From: Puccinia triticina
Lineage: Eukaryota; Basidiomycota; Pucciniomycetes; Pucciniales; Pucciniaceae
DNA: 64,000 bases
Assembly: GCF_026914185.1 (NCBI RefSeq)
Contig: NC_070560.1
Coordinates: forward strand, 6,439,501-6,503,500
Reading direction: 5' to 3'
The translations under genes and the position numbers were made by a program. This document shows positions 32,968 to 43,300 of this stretch, one piece after another. How positions within the stretch are numbered: the first letter of the stretch is position 1; each line of letters opens with the position of its first letter. Under the pieces are notes generated by a model. That model saw only the letters and a list, made by a program, of their open reading frames with translations, did not search any database and was not told where the DNA came from.

Positions 32968-34457
32968 AGTACACGGATATGGGGTCTTGGGGACATCATT
33001 GGAGCTGGGGGTACATAAGACTTGCATAGAAAATGTGGGACAGGAAAAAAAAGTGTTCCTCACTCTGTTGGAGATCGGCACAGAGATCTGTTTGGCCAGA
33101 TATGTACTTGTTCAGCTGGTCCAGACAGCGCAAGGTGGCTGGTGAGGCTGAGGCAGGTTGCTGGTGGCGGAGGTGAGATTTGCGGGTCCTATTGCAACTG
33201 GATGAGATGGAGAAGCTGAAGCAAGGGGAGACATTGGGGTGAGTGCGGGAAGCGGTTGGCAGGGCCGGCTGGGGTGGCTTGCTGTTATGGGGAGTCAGAG
33301 CATGGGGAGGGTGGTTGTGAGGTGAGCAGGGAGGCATGTTCATATCATTGCCAAAAAGTCAGAGGGGAGGAGATGAGGTTCTGGCCTCAAGGGCAGGGAG
33401 AGGTTCCGTGCGAGCAGAGTGGAACATTGGTTGAGCAGGTTGGTCCACACGGATCGTTCTCTTTAAAAACCTCAAACCAACCTGGAGCCCCCTGGAAAGG
33501 GCTCCACTGCTCAAAAACAACTGTTGAAGTCTCACCTGTGGGTGTGAGCTGGGGCTGGGCCCCCAGGGAAGGGGCTACACTACCGCTGGGTGTCGGCGGT
33601 GGCACAGCCTGGGTCCACTGTCTAATGACAGAGCCCTAGTGTTCTTTTGACGCACCTGGTGACGCGGGCAGGACGTTACAGTCCTTTCTGAGTCACAGGT
33701 GCGTGGGGAAGCCGGGCTAGTGACTGGGCACGTCCCAGTCAGTGCCATAGGTGCAACATGGGGACTTGCAGTCCCAGGTGCGCCCTATTGCGTTGTATGA
33801 TGCCACGGCTGCTGTTGCGTACTGGTTGCGGTTCCAATTCACGCGGGGTAGTCCCGCTGTGTACATAGCTTGCAGTAGTAAACACCATCCGTGTAGGCAA
33901 ACTCTAAATGTGCAAAGATTCTAAATATCAGCTCATTGAAGCGCCCGGCGTTTCAAACCTAACCCAATGCTGGGATCCATGGCCTTTGCATGTTCAAAAG
34001 TGGCGGTTGCGTTTTTGATAAAGGATGAAATGGCGGATAGATCAAGTGGCCGATGCAAATGGTGATCCAAATCGTTGGTTGCCCTGAGTGCTGCCTCATC
34101 ATGTTGCGCCTTGGCCGGCCCGATGGCGCAATGATTTGAGCACACCGTGCTCACGCCTTTACGTGACACGGAATGGCAACCTAGCCCAGCGGGCAACCCG
34201 GGGACGCCCACGTGATGTGGACCTCATCAGGCGCCTGCATGTACTGTGCAAAAGGGTGCCGCCAGAGGATGCCGCCCCAACCATAAACGCCTGGGTGCCA
34301 ACGCGGGAACCGCCACCGTGGTACACATGAGCTTGGGCAGGCTTGGGCGGCCCGCGGTGTATCATGATGACGCCCCCTGGTCACGCTGGCGTAGCTGGCG
34401 TCCTGTTGTGCCCACCTGGCGCATGTACATACACTCAGGTGGGCACAGGGGCTTTTG

Positions 34458-34521
34458 CGAACTTAACACAAGTCCCTCCCTGTCGAGCACCCTCCCGCTT
34501 GCGGGAGGGACTTGTGCCTAA
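34458..34521. repeat. AAGTCC hairpin family member 3
   Basis: CGAACTTAACACAAGTCCCTCCC, a second stem CCCTCCCGCTTGCGGGAGGG, then ACTTGTGCCTAA. Same orientation as member 1. Confidence 0.65.
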
Positions 34522-35310
34522 TGTCCAACATTTGGCTTGAGGCTGCCCAGCCAAATGTTGAAAAAATCCTTCTAACCCCCATATCACTGCATACCCCTCT
34601 GATTTTTTCACAGCCTCCGGTACCATTAGAATCAGCTTTTGTTTCTACATAATCTCATGTGTCCAAAACAACACCTACCACCATCCACTGAAAAAAAAAA
34701 ATGATGTAGAAATTCCACCTGGGAGCCTATCCGGCTTGATCTAAACCGGATAGCCAGTCCGGCCTAAACGCATGAAATTAAGGTTTGTCATCAAATGTCA
34801 AACCCTGTGGGACTCCCTGGGTGTAAGGCCCGGGCTCCTTCTGTTTGCTAGTGACTGTGAAATCTATCCAAGAGGAAGATTTGTCTATGCAAGAAGTAGC
34901 TTATTGGTGAACTTTGTATGCTATCTGCAATACAAGCTCAATCGAAGGGTTGAATCTTGTTTTATAAGAGATATGAATTACTCAGATAAGGTTTTTGAGT
35001 ATGGTAAATAAAGAACAAGAATATCGGGATGAGAAGAGGAAAGAAGAGAAGAACAAGAGCGGAAAGGAAAACATGTAATAAGATCGAGAGAGTTGGTAAA
35101 ATGAAACCCAACGGTTTAATTAACGGAACTCTGCATTTGATGAAACATTAAGGCCCTGTTTGGCAGCGCTATATGACGCGCGTAATAATCTATGCAAAGT
35201 GTATGCAAATGCTCAATTATTACACTGCAAAAATTATTGCACCTTCATTACGCTGGTGTTTGTCTACCAGCGTAATGATCTAACCCACCATTCACAAGCA
35301 ACACTCTACA

Positions 35311-36539
35311 ATGGACGACGACAATGAGCACAACATGATTGAAGACTCAGAAGAAGCAATCCTCATCACAATCCTCGTGATCATCCTGGCCAAGATGAAT
35401 CAATTACGTCAAAAGGCCTTACCGCACAACGATCTTCCGTTTTCCGGCGCCAATTATACAGCTGCAATTTTGGGAGGGAATCCACGTCAATGTGTCTCAG
35501 TCTTTTGAATCCCTGCGTCAACTTTCCTGTTCATCAGTGAACGGTTATTGGAGCTTGAGGTCAAACCAATCTCAAACCGGTTGATGATTGAGGAGCAACT
35601 AGCCATTTTCTTATACATTGTTGGGCATAATAATACCAATCAGCAAGCACAGGACCACTTTCAACACTCTGGTGAAACAATTTCTAGGTAAGTGACATTT
35701 CCCCTGAGTTGCTTATTTTCATAATCTTTGGTTGAGCTTCTTTGGATGGTAGGGTTTTTAGGCATATCTTGGAGTTGTTTGTGATGCTTTCCAAAAATTT
35801 TGTTACCAGTCCTCCGGTGAACCGGACTCACAGTCACATCAAATCAAATCCAAAGTTCTTGCCTTTTTTTGATCAATGCTTGGGTGCTCTGGATGGAGTG
35901 CACATTCCAGCTTCTGTACCAGCATTGCAAGCTGCTGCTCATCAAAACCAAAAGGGATTTCTTTCCCAGAATGTACTAGGAGTATGCGACTTCAGCATGA
36001 AGAACACACATTTGCGAGTGGGATGGGAAGGAACCACTCATGACTCACGTGTACTGGACAATGCTTGATCAAACAACTTCACAATACCATCTGGTAGTTT
36101 CTACCTTGCCAATGCGGGGTATGGCCTGGATTGGGGATTTTTGGTACCATACCGAGGGACACAATACCATCTACAAGAGCAAGGAATGGCAAATCAAAGG
36201 TACGTGTGCCGATATGTCCTCCTTTATATGTGCCTTGACACATAGCTGATGATTGTGTGTGTAGGCTGGCAAACCGTGAAGAGCTGTTTAATCTATGCCA
36301 TTCAAGCCTTCAAAACATCATTGAGCAATGTTTTGGGGTCTTGAAGCAGCAATTCAAGATCCTCACCACCGCCAGCGAGTATTGACTGGAGCAGCAATAC
36401 AACATTGTGATGGCATGTGCTTGCATACATAACATCAATATCCTCCAAAATGGCGAGCTGGATGAGGTCTTCAAGGTATCAGATTTGGCAATGAGGAATC
36501 AACCATCTGAAACTTTGATTCCTGACGAGGAACTTAGCG
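35311..36539 (+). pseudogene. HARBI1-like DDE transposase, broken
   Basis: Exons with a GT-AG intron at 35688-35752 encode a DDE_Tnp_4-type transposase. LMIEEQLAIFLYIVGHN, then LGALDGVHIPA with the first Asp, WEGTTHDSRVL with the second Asp, NAGYGL, and IIEQCFGVLKQQFKIL with the catalytic Glu are all present. In-frame TGA codons stand at about 35507 (VSVF-stop-IPAS), 36066 (DNA-stop-SNNF) and 36383 (SEY-stop-LEQQ). Each is compatible with an original CGA. The C-terminal coding sequence is split by the MITE at 36540-37213; after it the frame resumes TIQDQEECEN before a stop. Confidence 0.88.
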
Positions 36540-37213
36540 TAGAGAATGTCAACCGGTACCCGTTTGGCGGTACCCGGAACCCGCGGGCAGGTACCGCCCG
36601 CACCCGCTGCGCACCCGCCAGGCGGTGCCGGATGCGGTGCCGGGTGCCCGTTTTTTTGGAAAAAGTGGTGCGGTACCCAGGTACCGCCCCCAAGTACCGC
36701 TTTCCCCCACTGGGTTAACTGGGTAAACCCCGGACCCCCGGCCCTTGGCCCGCTCTGAGCTGCCCTCGATGACTGACAATAGAGGTCATTGGCCAGGAAC
36801 GGTCATTGAGGACGGTCCCTGGTGCAACGCTCAAGGGGAGTTGTCACTCCCCTCAATGAGAAGTGTGTGCTGGTCGTTGGGGGAGCACCCTCAATGACCA
36901 TGACCAACCTGTTTGATGACCGGAACAGGTCGGTCATTGCTTTTCTGGTCATTGAGAGGTCCTCCCCTCAATGACCGACCTGTTGTGGTCATTGAGGGGA
37001 GGACCTCTTGATGACGCGTCCATTCCGGTCATCAAGGACACCTCTTGGTGACCTTTTTGATGAAAAAGCTGGCGGGTACCGCTGGTACCCGCCTAAAAGA
37101 CCGCTGGTACCCGCCAGGTGGTGCCGGATGCGATGCCGGGTGCCTGTTTTTGGAAAAAAACACGCGGGTACCGGCGGTGTAAATTATACCCGGGTCCGTT
37201 TTGACATTCTCTA
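36540..37213. mobile_element. hAT-like MITE inside Harbinger transposase
   Basis: The ends TAGAGAATGTCAACCGG and, inverted, TAGAGAATGTCAAAACGG are followed by GGTACCCG-type repeats. ACTTAGCG and ACTTAGCA flank the element, an 8-bp duplication with one later change. The TAGAG terminus and 8-bp duplication fit hAT. Near both ends lie related GC-rich blocks of GGTACC, GCACCC and GGCGG words; the centre (about 36770-37040) is a TGACCGGTCA/ATTGAGGGGAGG array. Confidence 0.8.
36770..37040. repeat. Palindrome array, cluster 4, inside hAT-like MITE
   Basis: GGTCATTGAGG, TCAATGACC, GATGACCGG and GGTCATCAAGG half-sites alternate on both strands with CTCCCCTCAATGA spacers. This is the same theme as the clusters at 20-24 kb and 63.7-64 kb. 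Confidence 0.75.
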
Positions 37214-37551
37214 ACTTAGCACAATCCAAGACCAAGAAGAGTGTGAAAATTGAAGGGATTCCATAGCTCAAGCGCTCTGGGAACAATATGTAGCTACACT
37301 TGAGACACAATTTGGCTGGTGGGGGCCACCATTCCTTTTTCTCTGTTTGATAACAAGCAAATTGTATCCGCTGTTTTCTTATCACTCCCCTTACTACTTC
37401 CCCTGAGTCTTCCAACTACTGGTTTACCCAATTGACCTATACTCAATTGTGATAAGCATTGCAGGGCTCAAGAGAAACAACTGGGGGAGGAAGATAAAAG
37501 ATAAAGCTGAAAGATGACACGATAAAGCTAGCAAGTAAAAATAATAAAGTT

Positions 37552-38736
37552 TCAGAGTGCTTCAATCATGTTGTCAAGCCATTTCGAGCGGAGCTCCTTT
37601 GATTGAATACTGATGAAAATCTGGGCGCTTTGTTTGTCCCAAAATATTTTGAATGCTCGTAACGACTCTTCCTGGCTGGCCTCCTGTTCATGCTCCTCCT
37701 GATACAGAATAATCGCCTGTTGAAGATTGATCTTGGTCGGTTCCTGGCGTGCTTGAGAGTTAGAGGCTCTTCGCTCTTCAAGACAATCGGCTTGTTGTTG
37801 GGATGATTCCATATAGGAAACAAGACCCTCAATTGCCACAGCTACTGGGTCTTTCTTTCTATGAGAGCGAGTAAGGTATGCCGACGGACTTGCTAAGTGT
37901 TGATTGGCGGGTTCGCCAAGATTTGGTTCATTGGTGGGTTCGCCGAGATTTGGTGCGGGATTAGGTGAGTCATTGATGGTCAGGGTTGTATTGGCGGTCA
38001 GAGAAGGATCGGGGGAAGGAAGGATGCCTGCTGCTCAGGCCTGCAGTTGAGCAACACAATCACTGATTGAGCAAGAAGCATCTCCCGTCGCCACCAAAGA
38101 GCCAAAGATGATTTCCAGCTTGCGATATTCAGGAAAGGAGGTGCCTTGAAACTTCTGTGCGTGTGGGTGCGGCTTTTAAAAATAGTCAACCTCATTGCTC
38201 GGTCATTGGGACCAGCAAAAAAAAAATACAGACAAACCTCCAAAAACCTCTCCCAGACATCATCTGAGGCTATCACTTCACAGTTTGTTTCATCCCAACC
38301 AAAGCCGCTTGCATCTTTACACGCCAAGAATGTGTCATAGTCCTTTTTGAAGGACTGGCTGAGCTTGGATTTTACCTTGTTGTAATCCAGCAAGTTTCCA
38401 ATCTTGGGGAAATTCTTCCTCAGCTCTTGTGCAAAAAACCAATGAGATGTACTTTGAAAACCGGAGTCCAATCGCTTTGCTTTGTGGACCTCCTCAACAT
38501 AAAGATCAAGCATCATGAGCTCCATTGGACCCGTCCAGAGGAGCTTTTTGCGGGTCACGCCAGCAGCAGTCGTGGTTGCATATGTATCGTTGTCTGGATC
38601 CACGGATTTGGTTGCATGTGATTTGGGACTTTGCTTGCCCACGGGTATTGGTTCCTGGCTGACTGGACGTCCTTGAAGTTTGGGGCAGTGTTTGTTGAGT
38701 GAGAAGATTTGGGTCAAGAAAGGATTCTTCCTCCAT
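37552..38736 (-). pseudogene. Myb/SANT-like Harbinger accessory protein, broken
   Basis: The Myb/SANT-like (trihelix-type) domain is clear: WTGPMELMMLDLYVEEVHKAKRLDSGF...NFPKIGNLLDYNKVKSKLSQSFKKDYDTFLACKDASGFGWDE...VWERFLE. A GT-AG intron of about 65 bp then joins HPHAQKFQGTSFPEYRKLEIIFGSLVATGD, also typical of this protein group. After QLQA there is one in-frame TGA at about 38040. The frame then continues through LGEPTNEPNLGEPANQ repeats to a glutamine-rich coiled coil ending KWLDNMIEAL. In PIF/Harbinger elements this protein assists nuclear import and DNA binding of the transposase. The 5' end is unclear: the frame is open to about 38760 without an ATG. Confidence 0.8.
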
Positions 38737-39331
38737 CGTTGAAGTGCAGCGTATCGAGGGCAGCATATAGTGAGGGCAGCGTGTATTGAGGGCAGCGTAA
38801 TGATCGGCTGGGTGATTCACATATATATCAATATATTACAATTGTGCCAAACACCAAGCGCCGTAATGGCATATGTTGCAATTATTTATTGTGTAATAAT
38901 TACGCTGCCAAACAGGGCCTAAGAAATGACATCATAACCGGCCGATCGAAGCAATAATACTAGTAAGATGCTGAGTAATCACAAAAGTAGATTAGCAGAT
39001 TGTTACACTGGGACTCCTCGTTTATGCACTCAAGAGACCTGCCCATATTAATCCAATACTGGAAAAAACCGTGAGAGCGTGTCCTACCTTAACCTTTGGA
39101 TAATCCAATGGCTTCTTTGCATTGCTCAGGAATAGCCCTTACCAGAATGGCCACTGAGCGGCCAGTTTTTGATGGTTCTACTCGAAAAATTATGTACAGG
39201 ACAGCTCAGATTGAGGGCTATAACCTGGCATATGGGGCTTTGAATTTCAGGTTGAGAGGGAGAGGGAATAGAGATGTAAATACAGAATATGTGATTTTCT
39301 GCGCAAAACCCTGTCATATAAGACTGAAAGT

Positions 39332-39720
39332 CTTTGAGGGGAGTGTGTACGTTAGGACACAAGCGACACAAGCGGCGGACTAAGGACACACGACAAACCT
39401 TTGAGGGGAGTGTGTACGTTAGGACACAAGCGACACAAGCGGCGGACTAAGGACACACGACAAACCTAGATAGGAGTGTCAGACGAGCACGGTGAGTTTG
39501 AGGAACTATGAGTTGAGTAGTTGATTACTTATGCAGACCTTTGAGGGGAGTGTGTACGTTAGGACACAAACGACACAAGCGGCGGACTAAGGACACACGA
39601 CAAACCTAAAGACAAGCATGTAAGAGAGGAGAGACTACAAGACAGTGAGAAGAGAGAAACGGACCTAGATAGGAGTGTCAGACGAGCACGGTGAGTTTGA
39701 GGAACTATGAGTTGAGTAGT
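39332..39720. mobile_element. LTR-like remnant with nested duplications
   Basis: 'ctttgaggggag', a polypurine tract, is followed by 'tgtgtacgttaggacacaa' three times (TGT at 39344, 39411 and 39551). A purine tract next to TGT is the signature of a 3' LTR border. A further block 'agataggagtgtcagacgag' occurs at about 39473 and 39665. This looks like an LTR retrotransposon end that was tandemly duplicated; no gag-pol is present. Confidence 0.6.
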
Positions 39721-39870
39721 TAAAGAAGAGACACGATTGAGAAACAAGAACACTATTTAACTAGACAACTTAGGTTACAACGGAACTGTGCTGCGGAGGA
39801 AGTGGGAGTATCACTACACGACAAAACTAACTAAAACTACCCGTTCAATATGTCAGCCTCAGGCAAAGAA

Positions 39871-39942
39871 TGTGACTTGAGTCTTAAGCCTCTCCTTCGG
39901 AGACGCTTCGCGCCTCCTCGGAGAGGCTTAGTTAAGCTCGGG
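39871..39942. repeat. AAGTCC hairpin family member 4 (AAGCCT variant)
   Basis: On the minus strand GAGCTTAACTAAGCCTCTCC, an internal GAGGCGCGAAGCGTCTC hairpin, then GGAGAGGCTTAAGAC. This is the family layout with AAGCC in place of AAGTCC. Confidence 0.55.
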
Positions 39943-40327
39943 GCTTTTGCCGATTCGCCCGGGTGTGCAGCTCCGCAGACCTGACTTACAAGTCCCTCGC
40001 TTGGAGAGGTCCTGGCACAGCCTGGGCTGCCTTAGCTGTTAAGGCAGCAGTGCAACACAATCAGAAGGGCACCAGCTGGTATCTGTGAGAACTCAAGACA
40101 CAAATGACCAAAAATGAAGGATCTAAATTAATGAGATCCACTTGATCTGCGTCGGACAAAGGAAGTATACACGATCAACTGTTTGTACGCATGCTACCTA
40201 CTCTAGATCTATGCATTTATGTTGCAAAAAATAAAAAAAATAAAATCGACCAACAGCTAAAGATTGAAAAAGAGATGAAAAAAATATATGCATAGGTGGT
40301 GTGCAGGACAAAGAAAGAGGATGATCA

Positions 40328-43300
40328 TCATCTCCATCTGGCAGAAGAAGAAGAAGGGTGGGGATCACGATGCTGTTGTTGTTGGTGCTGTTGTTGCCAA
40401 GTGGCTTGGGAGCTGGGAGGGGGAGGAAGAGGGTGGCCTGGATTGCCCCAATTCGTGTAGCCCGCTCCAGGGGGTAGTTTCGTCGGGACGCCGTGTTGGA
40501 CGGGCGGTGCGGGATGGTTCCAGCCAGATTGCTGGCCAGGATGGTTGTTGGAATGAAAGTCGACTTGGTTGGTTAATCGACTGCCCGGTCGACTCGGACC
40601 CGCACTCGAAATCCCGCCGGCAGCACCACCTTCAGAGCCATATCCAGCGGCAGGCTGTAAGCGACTGATTAACGGCCAGTTCGTCGCTCGACTGTCTGGT
40701 CTGCTCGGGGCTCGGGACGTATTTACATCCGTCGCGAGTCTTTCTTCCGAATATTTGTTTAATAAGGAGACCACCTCTTCTGTCAATCGTTGTAAATCTT
40801 GGATCTCCCCATTCGTCAGCTTTCCGAATTGGACCGGCACCACTTCATCTTGATCTTCTTCTTCGTCCTGCTCGAATTCTGAATCAACCGACTCTTCCCC
40901 ATCAGCTTCTTGAGGCTTCTTGCTCGCGCCTGCCGTTTTCTTGGCCGCGGGTAGAGCGATGCGTGGTCGTCGTCTGGTCGATCGTGGATCATTCTCGATC
41001 GTTGTGGCAAGTAGTCCATCAAACACTCTCAATAGGGAGGCGTCAAGGACGTGCTTCAATCGCTCAACATCATCCAGTGCGCCTGCATTACCAGTGATCG
41101 AAAGCCACCCGTCACATCGCAAACCGGACGGGTATGGCTGAAGTTGACGGGCACCAAAAAGCATGTAGCCCAGTGGATCCAAGCGTGTGGTTGCGCGCAA
41201 GGACATCTGCTCCTTGCCCTTCTCACCCGGTCGCGGAAGTAGCAAGCTTTTTTCGCCAAACGCAAACAGTTGTCGCTCGTTTTGCAAAGGAATATCATCA
41301 CCGGCAGCCTTCTTGAAAGAGTTCACACTAGACGGATGAATCATGCATGCCTATATTTCCAAAATAGATGAGGTTAGATTGAACATGGAGCGGGAGATGC
41401 CAATTGGTATTAAGAAACCAGTGAGCGCTGATCAGGGTGACTTACTCTATCTTTATCTGTCGCAAGCATCCTTGCACTCTTCCTTACAGCAAAGTTCGGG
41501 GCTACGGCGACTGCAATCAATGCAGCGACCAGAGGCAAACTGTCCGAATTTTTATTTAGATGAGGTGGAATCAGATTGCGTCGGCTGTAGTGATTGTCGC
41601 TCCGTTCTCCGCCGCCACTGATGGCCAGGACACCTGCCCGTCGTAACGAGGATAGAAGGTGAGATTTGACTTGAGAGATTTGAAACAATGATGGCCTCGA
41701 AAGAAAATTCTCGGTCGTGAATTTGTTCGCCTTGTAATTCTCTCCTGCTTCGTGGAGATTTGACCAAGCTTTAAAAGCTGCCAAAGAGGCTAGGGGATCC
41801 GACCTGAATTCAAGCGGAGCCCAGGAAGCTTTGACTCGATCGGCTTCTGCCTTGGCTGCCATTGGGGAGAGAAATGGATCTCGGTTGGTGAGGATGGCTG
41901 CCAAGTTGAGAGCCGGCTCTAGACATTTGAAAAATGAGCCCATCAGGAGCAGTTTGCCTATTTGAGCCTCGACCGGCAATTGAAGCAGAACTCGACCAAG
42001 CGCGGTCAAATCCTTGTGACGATCGAGAGCGCCAATAGTTTGTAGATGTGACATCGCCGCCGATACTCGCTCCCTCTCCGGGGGCTCAATTGTCTGTGCC
42101 AGAACGTCTTCAGCTTCCATGTTGGGGAAATTGAGAGCTTTGACATGCATAACCAGATTACTCCTGTGCATCGGAAAAACTCATGATCTTGTCAGTACAA
42201 GTGCATATCTTTGAGTAGTATGAAATGGACAAACAAGTCAGTTCGCTTCATTTCCACAGTTGAATGGATATTCAGGGCGTCATAGCGTCTCTTGCTGAGC
42301 AATCCATAGTAATCTCCGGGACGATGTCGTCCCGCTCGCCCCGCTCGTTGGTTGAGGTTCGAGGTACCTACCCAGGCTGTGATCAGAGATGAGAGATGGC
42401 GCTCAGGATCAAACCTCTTTTCCTTGATTTTGCCGGTATCTAAAACGTCAATACAATTGAGTTAATGAATGTCTCAGGAGGAAGTTGAGCAGAGTTTACT
42501 TGCCTACAACGAACACAACGTCGGGGATAGTGACGGATGTCTCTGCTATGTTAGTAGAGAGGATCACTCTCCTGACGCCTTTAGCCGGGGGCTTGAAGAC
42601 TTGTTGCTGGTCAGCAACCGGGATGGCTGAATGTAAAACATGAACTTCGAATTTTGAGGACTCGTTAAAGTTGAAACCGAGCAATGGAAATTGTCTTGGG
42701 TCAGTGAGAATGGTTTGGACGCCTTTGATTTCTTCCCACCCGGGCAAGAAGACCAAGACGTGACCATCTGAAGATTTGGATAAAACCCAGGCAATAACGA
42801 GGGCTATCAGTGGGAACGGCATTTCCAAATCATCGTTATCGCGTAAAGCCTTTCCAGTAACTGGATCGAGGGCTAGGGGCTCCTGTAACTCTCGTTGTAT
42901 ATATTTTTGCACTTTGGGGTCTCCCCAAACCCAACCACCGCGAGCAGCTGGGAGGGAGAGCTGGCGGAGCTCACGATGAATTTCTTCCAAGTAATGTTTC
43001 TCAACCGGAAATGATCGTCCAGGAATCGAAATCACTGGGGCTGGATTACCGGTAACACGGTTGAAGAAGTATTGCTCAAACAAAGCGGGGTCTACAGTAG
43101 CCGACCTAGAGAAAAAAGAACATGAGCATTGCCACTTTATTCATGGAAAAGGAAGTATGCGCTTACATTAGTAAAACCTTTATCTCCGATTTGCCTTTTT
43201 CTTTTCTATCTTGAAGTACCCGGCGCAAACAAAACAACAACAAATCGGTGTCGATATCTCGTTCATGGACTTCGTCGACTACAACATGAGTGATTGAATC

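Larger units (their letters stand above)
30464..35151. other. GC-rich repeat belt, no supported gene
   Basis: 4.7 kb with CpG-rich, GC-rich blocks (about 31.0-31.9 and 32.5-34.5 kb) and many overlapping frames on both strands but no recognisable protein. It holds three members of the AAGTCCC hairpin family, an inverted repeat at 32713-32779 and a 20-G tract. The first 300 bp beside 30463 should contain the methyltransferase promoter. Confidence 0.45.
35152..38919. mobile_element. PIF/Harbinger transposon, full length
   Basis: Perfect TIRs start GGCCCTGTTTGGCAGCG (inverted at the right end), with AATAATT words further inside. The target duplication TAA flanks both ends (35149-35151, 38920-38922). 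The element is 3768 bp and has the two genes expected of the superfamily, facing each other: a HARBI1-like transposase on the plus strand and a Myb/SANT-like protein on the minus strand. Both carry in-frame TGA codons. A hAT-like MITE (36540-37213) interrupts the transposase near its C-terminus, so this copy is inactive. Confidence 0.9.

Noticed and set aside
33256..33639. 127-codon plus-strand frame rich in Gly/Trp/Cys
   Set aside because: Lies in a repeat belt, no domain pattern.
34105..34200. Possible second SINE (A-box-like GATGGCGCAATGATTTGAGCAC)
   Set aside because: No B-box of the GGTTCGANNCC type follows at a suitable distance.
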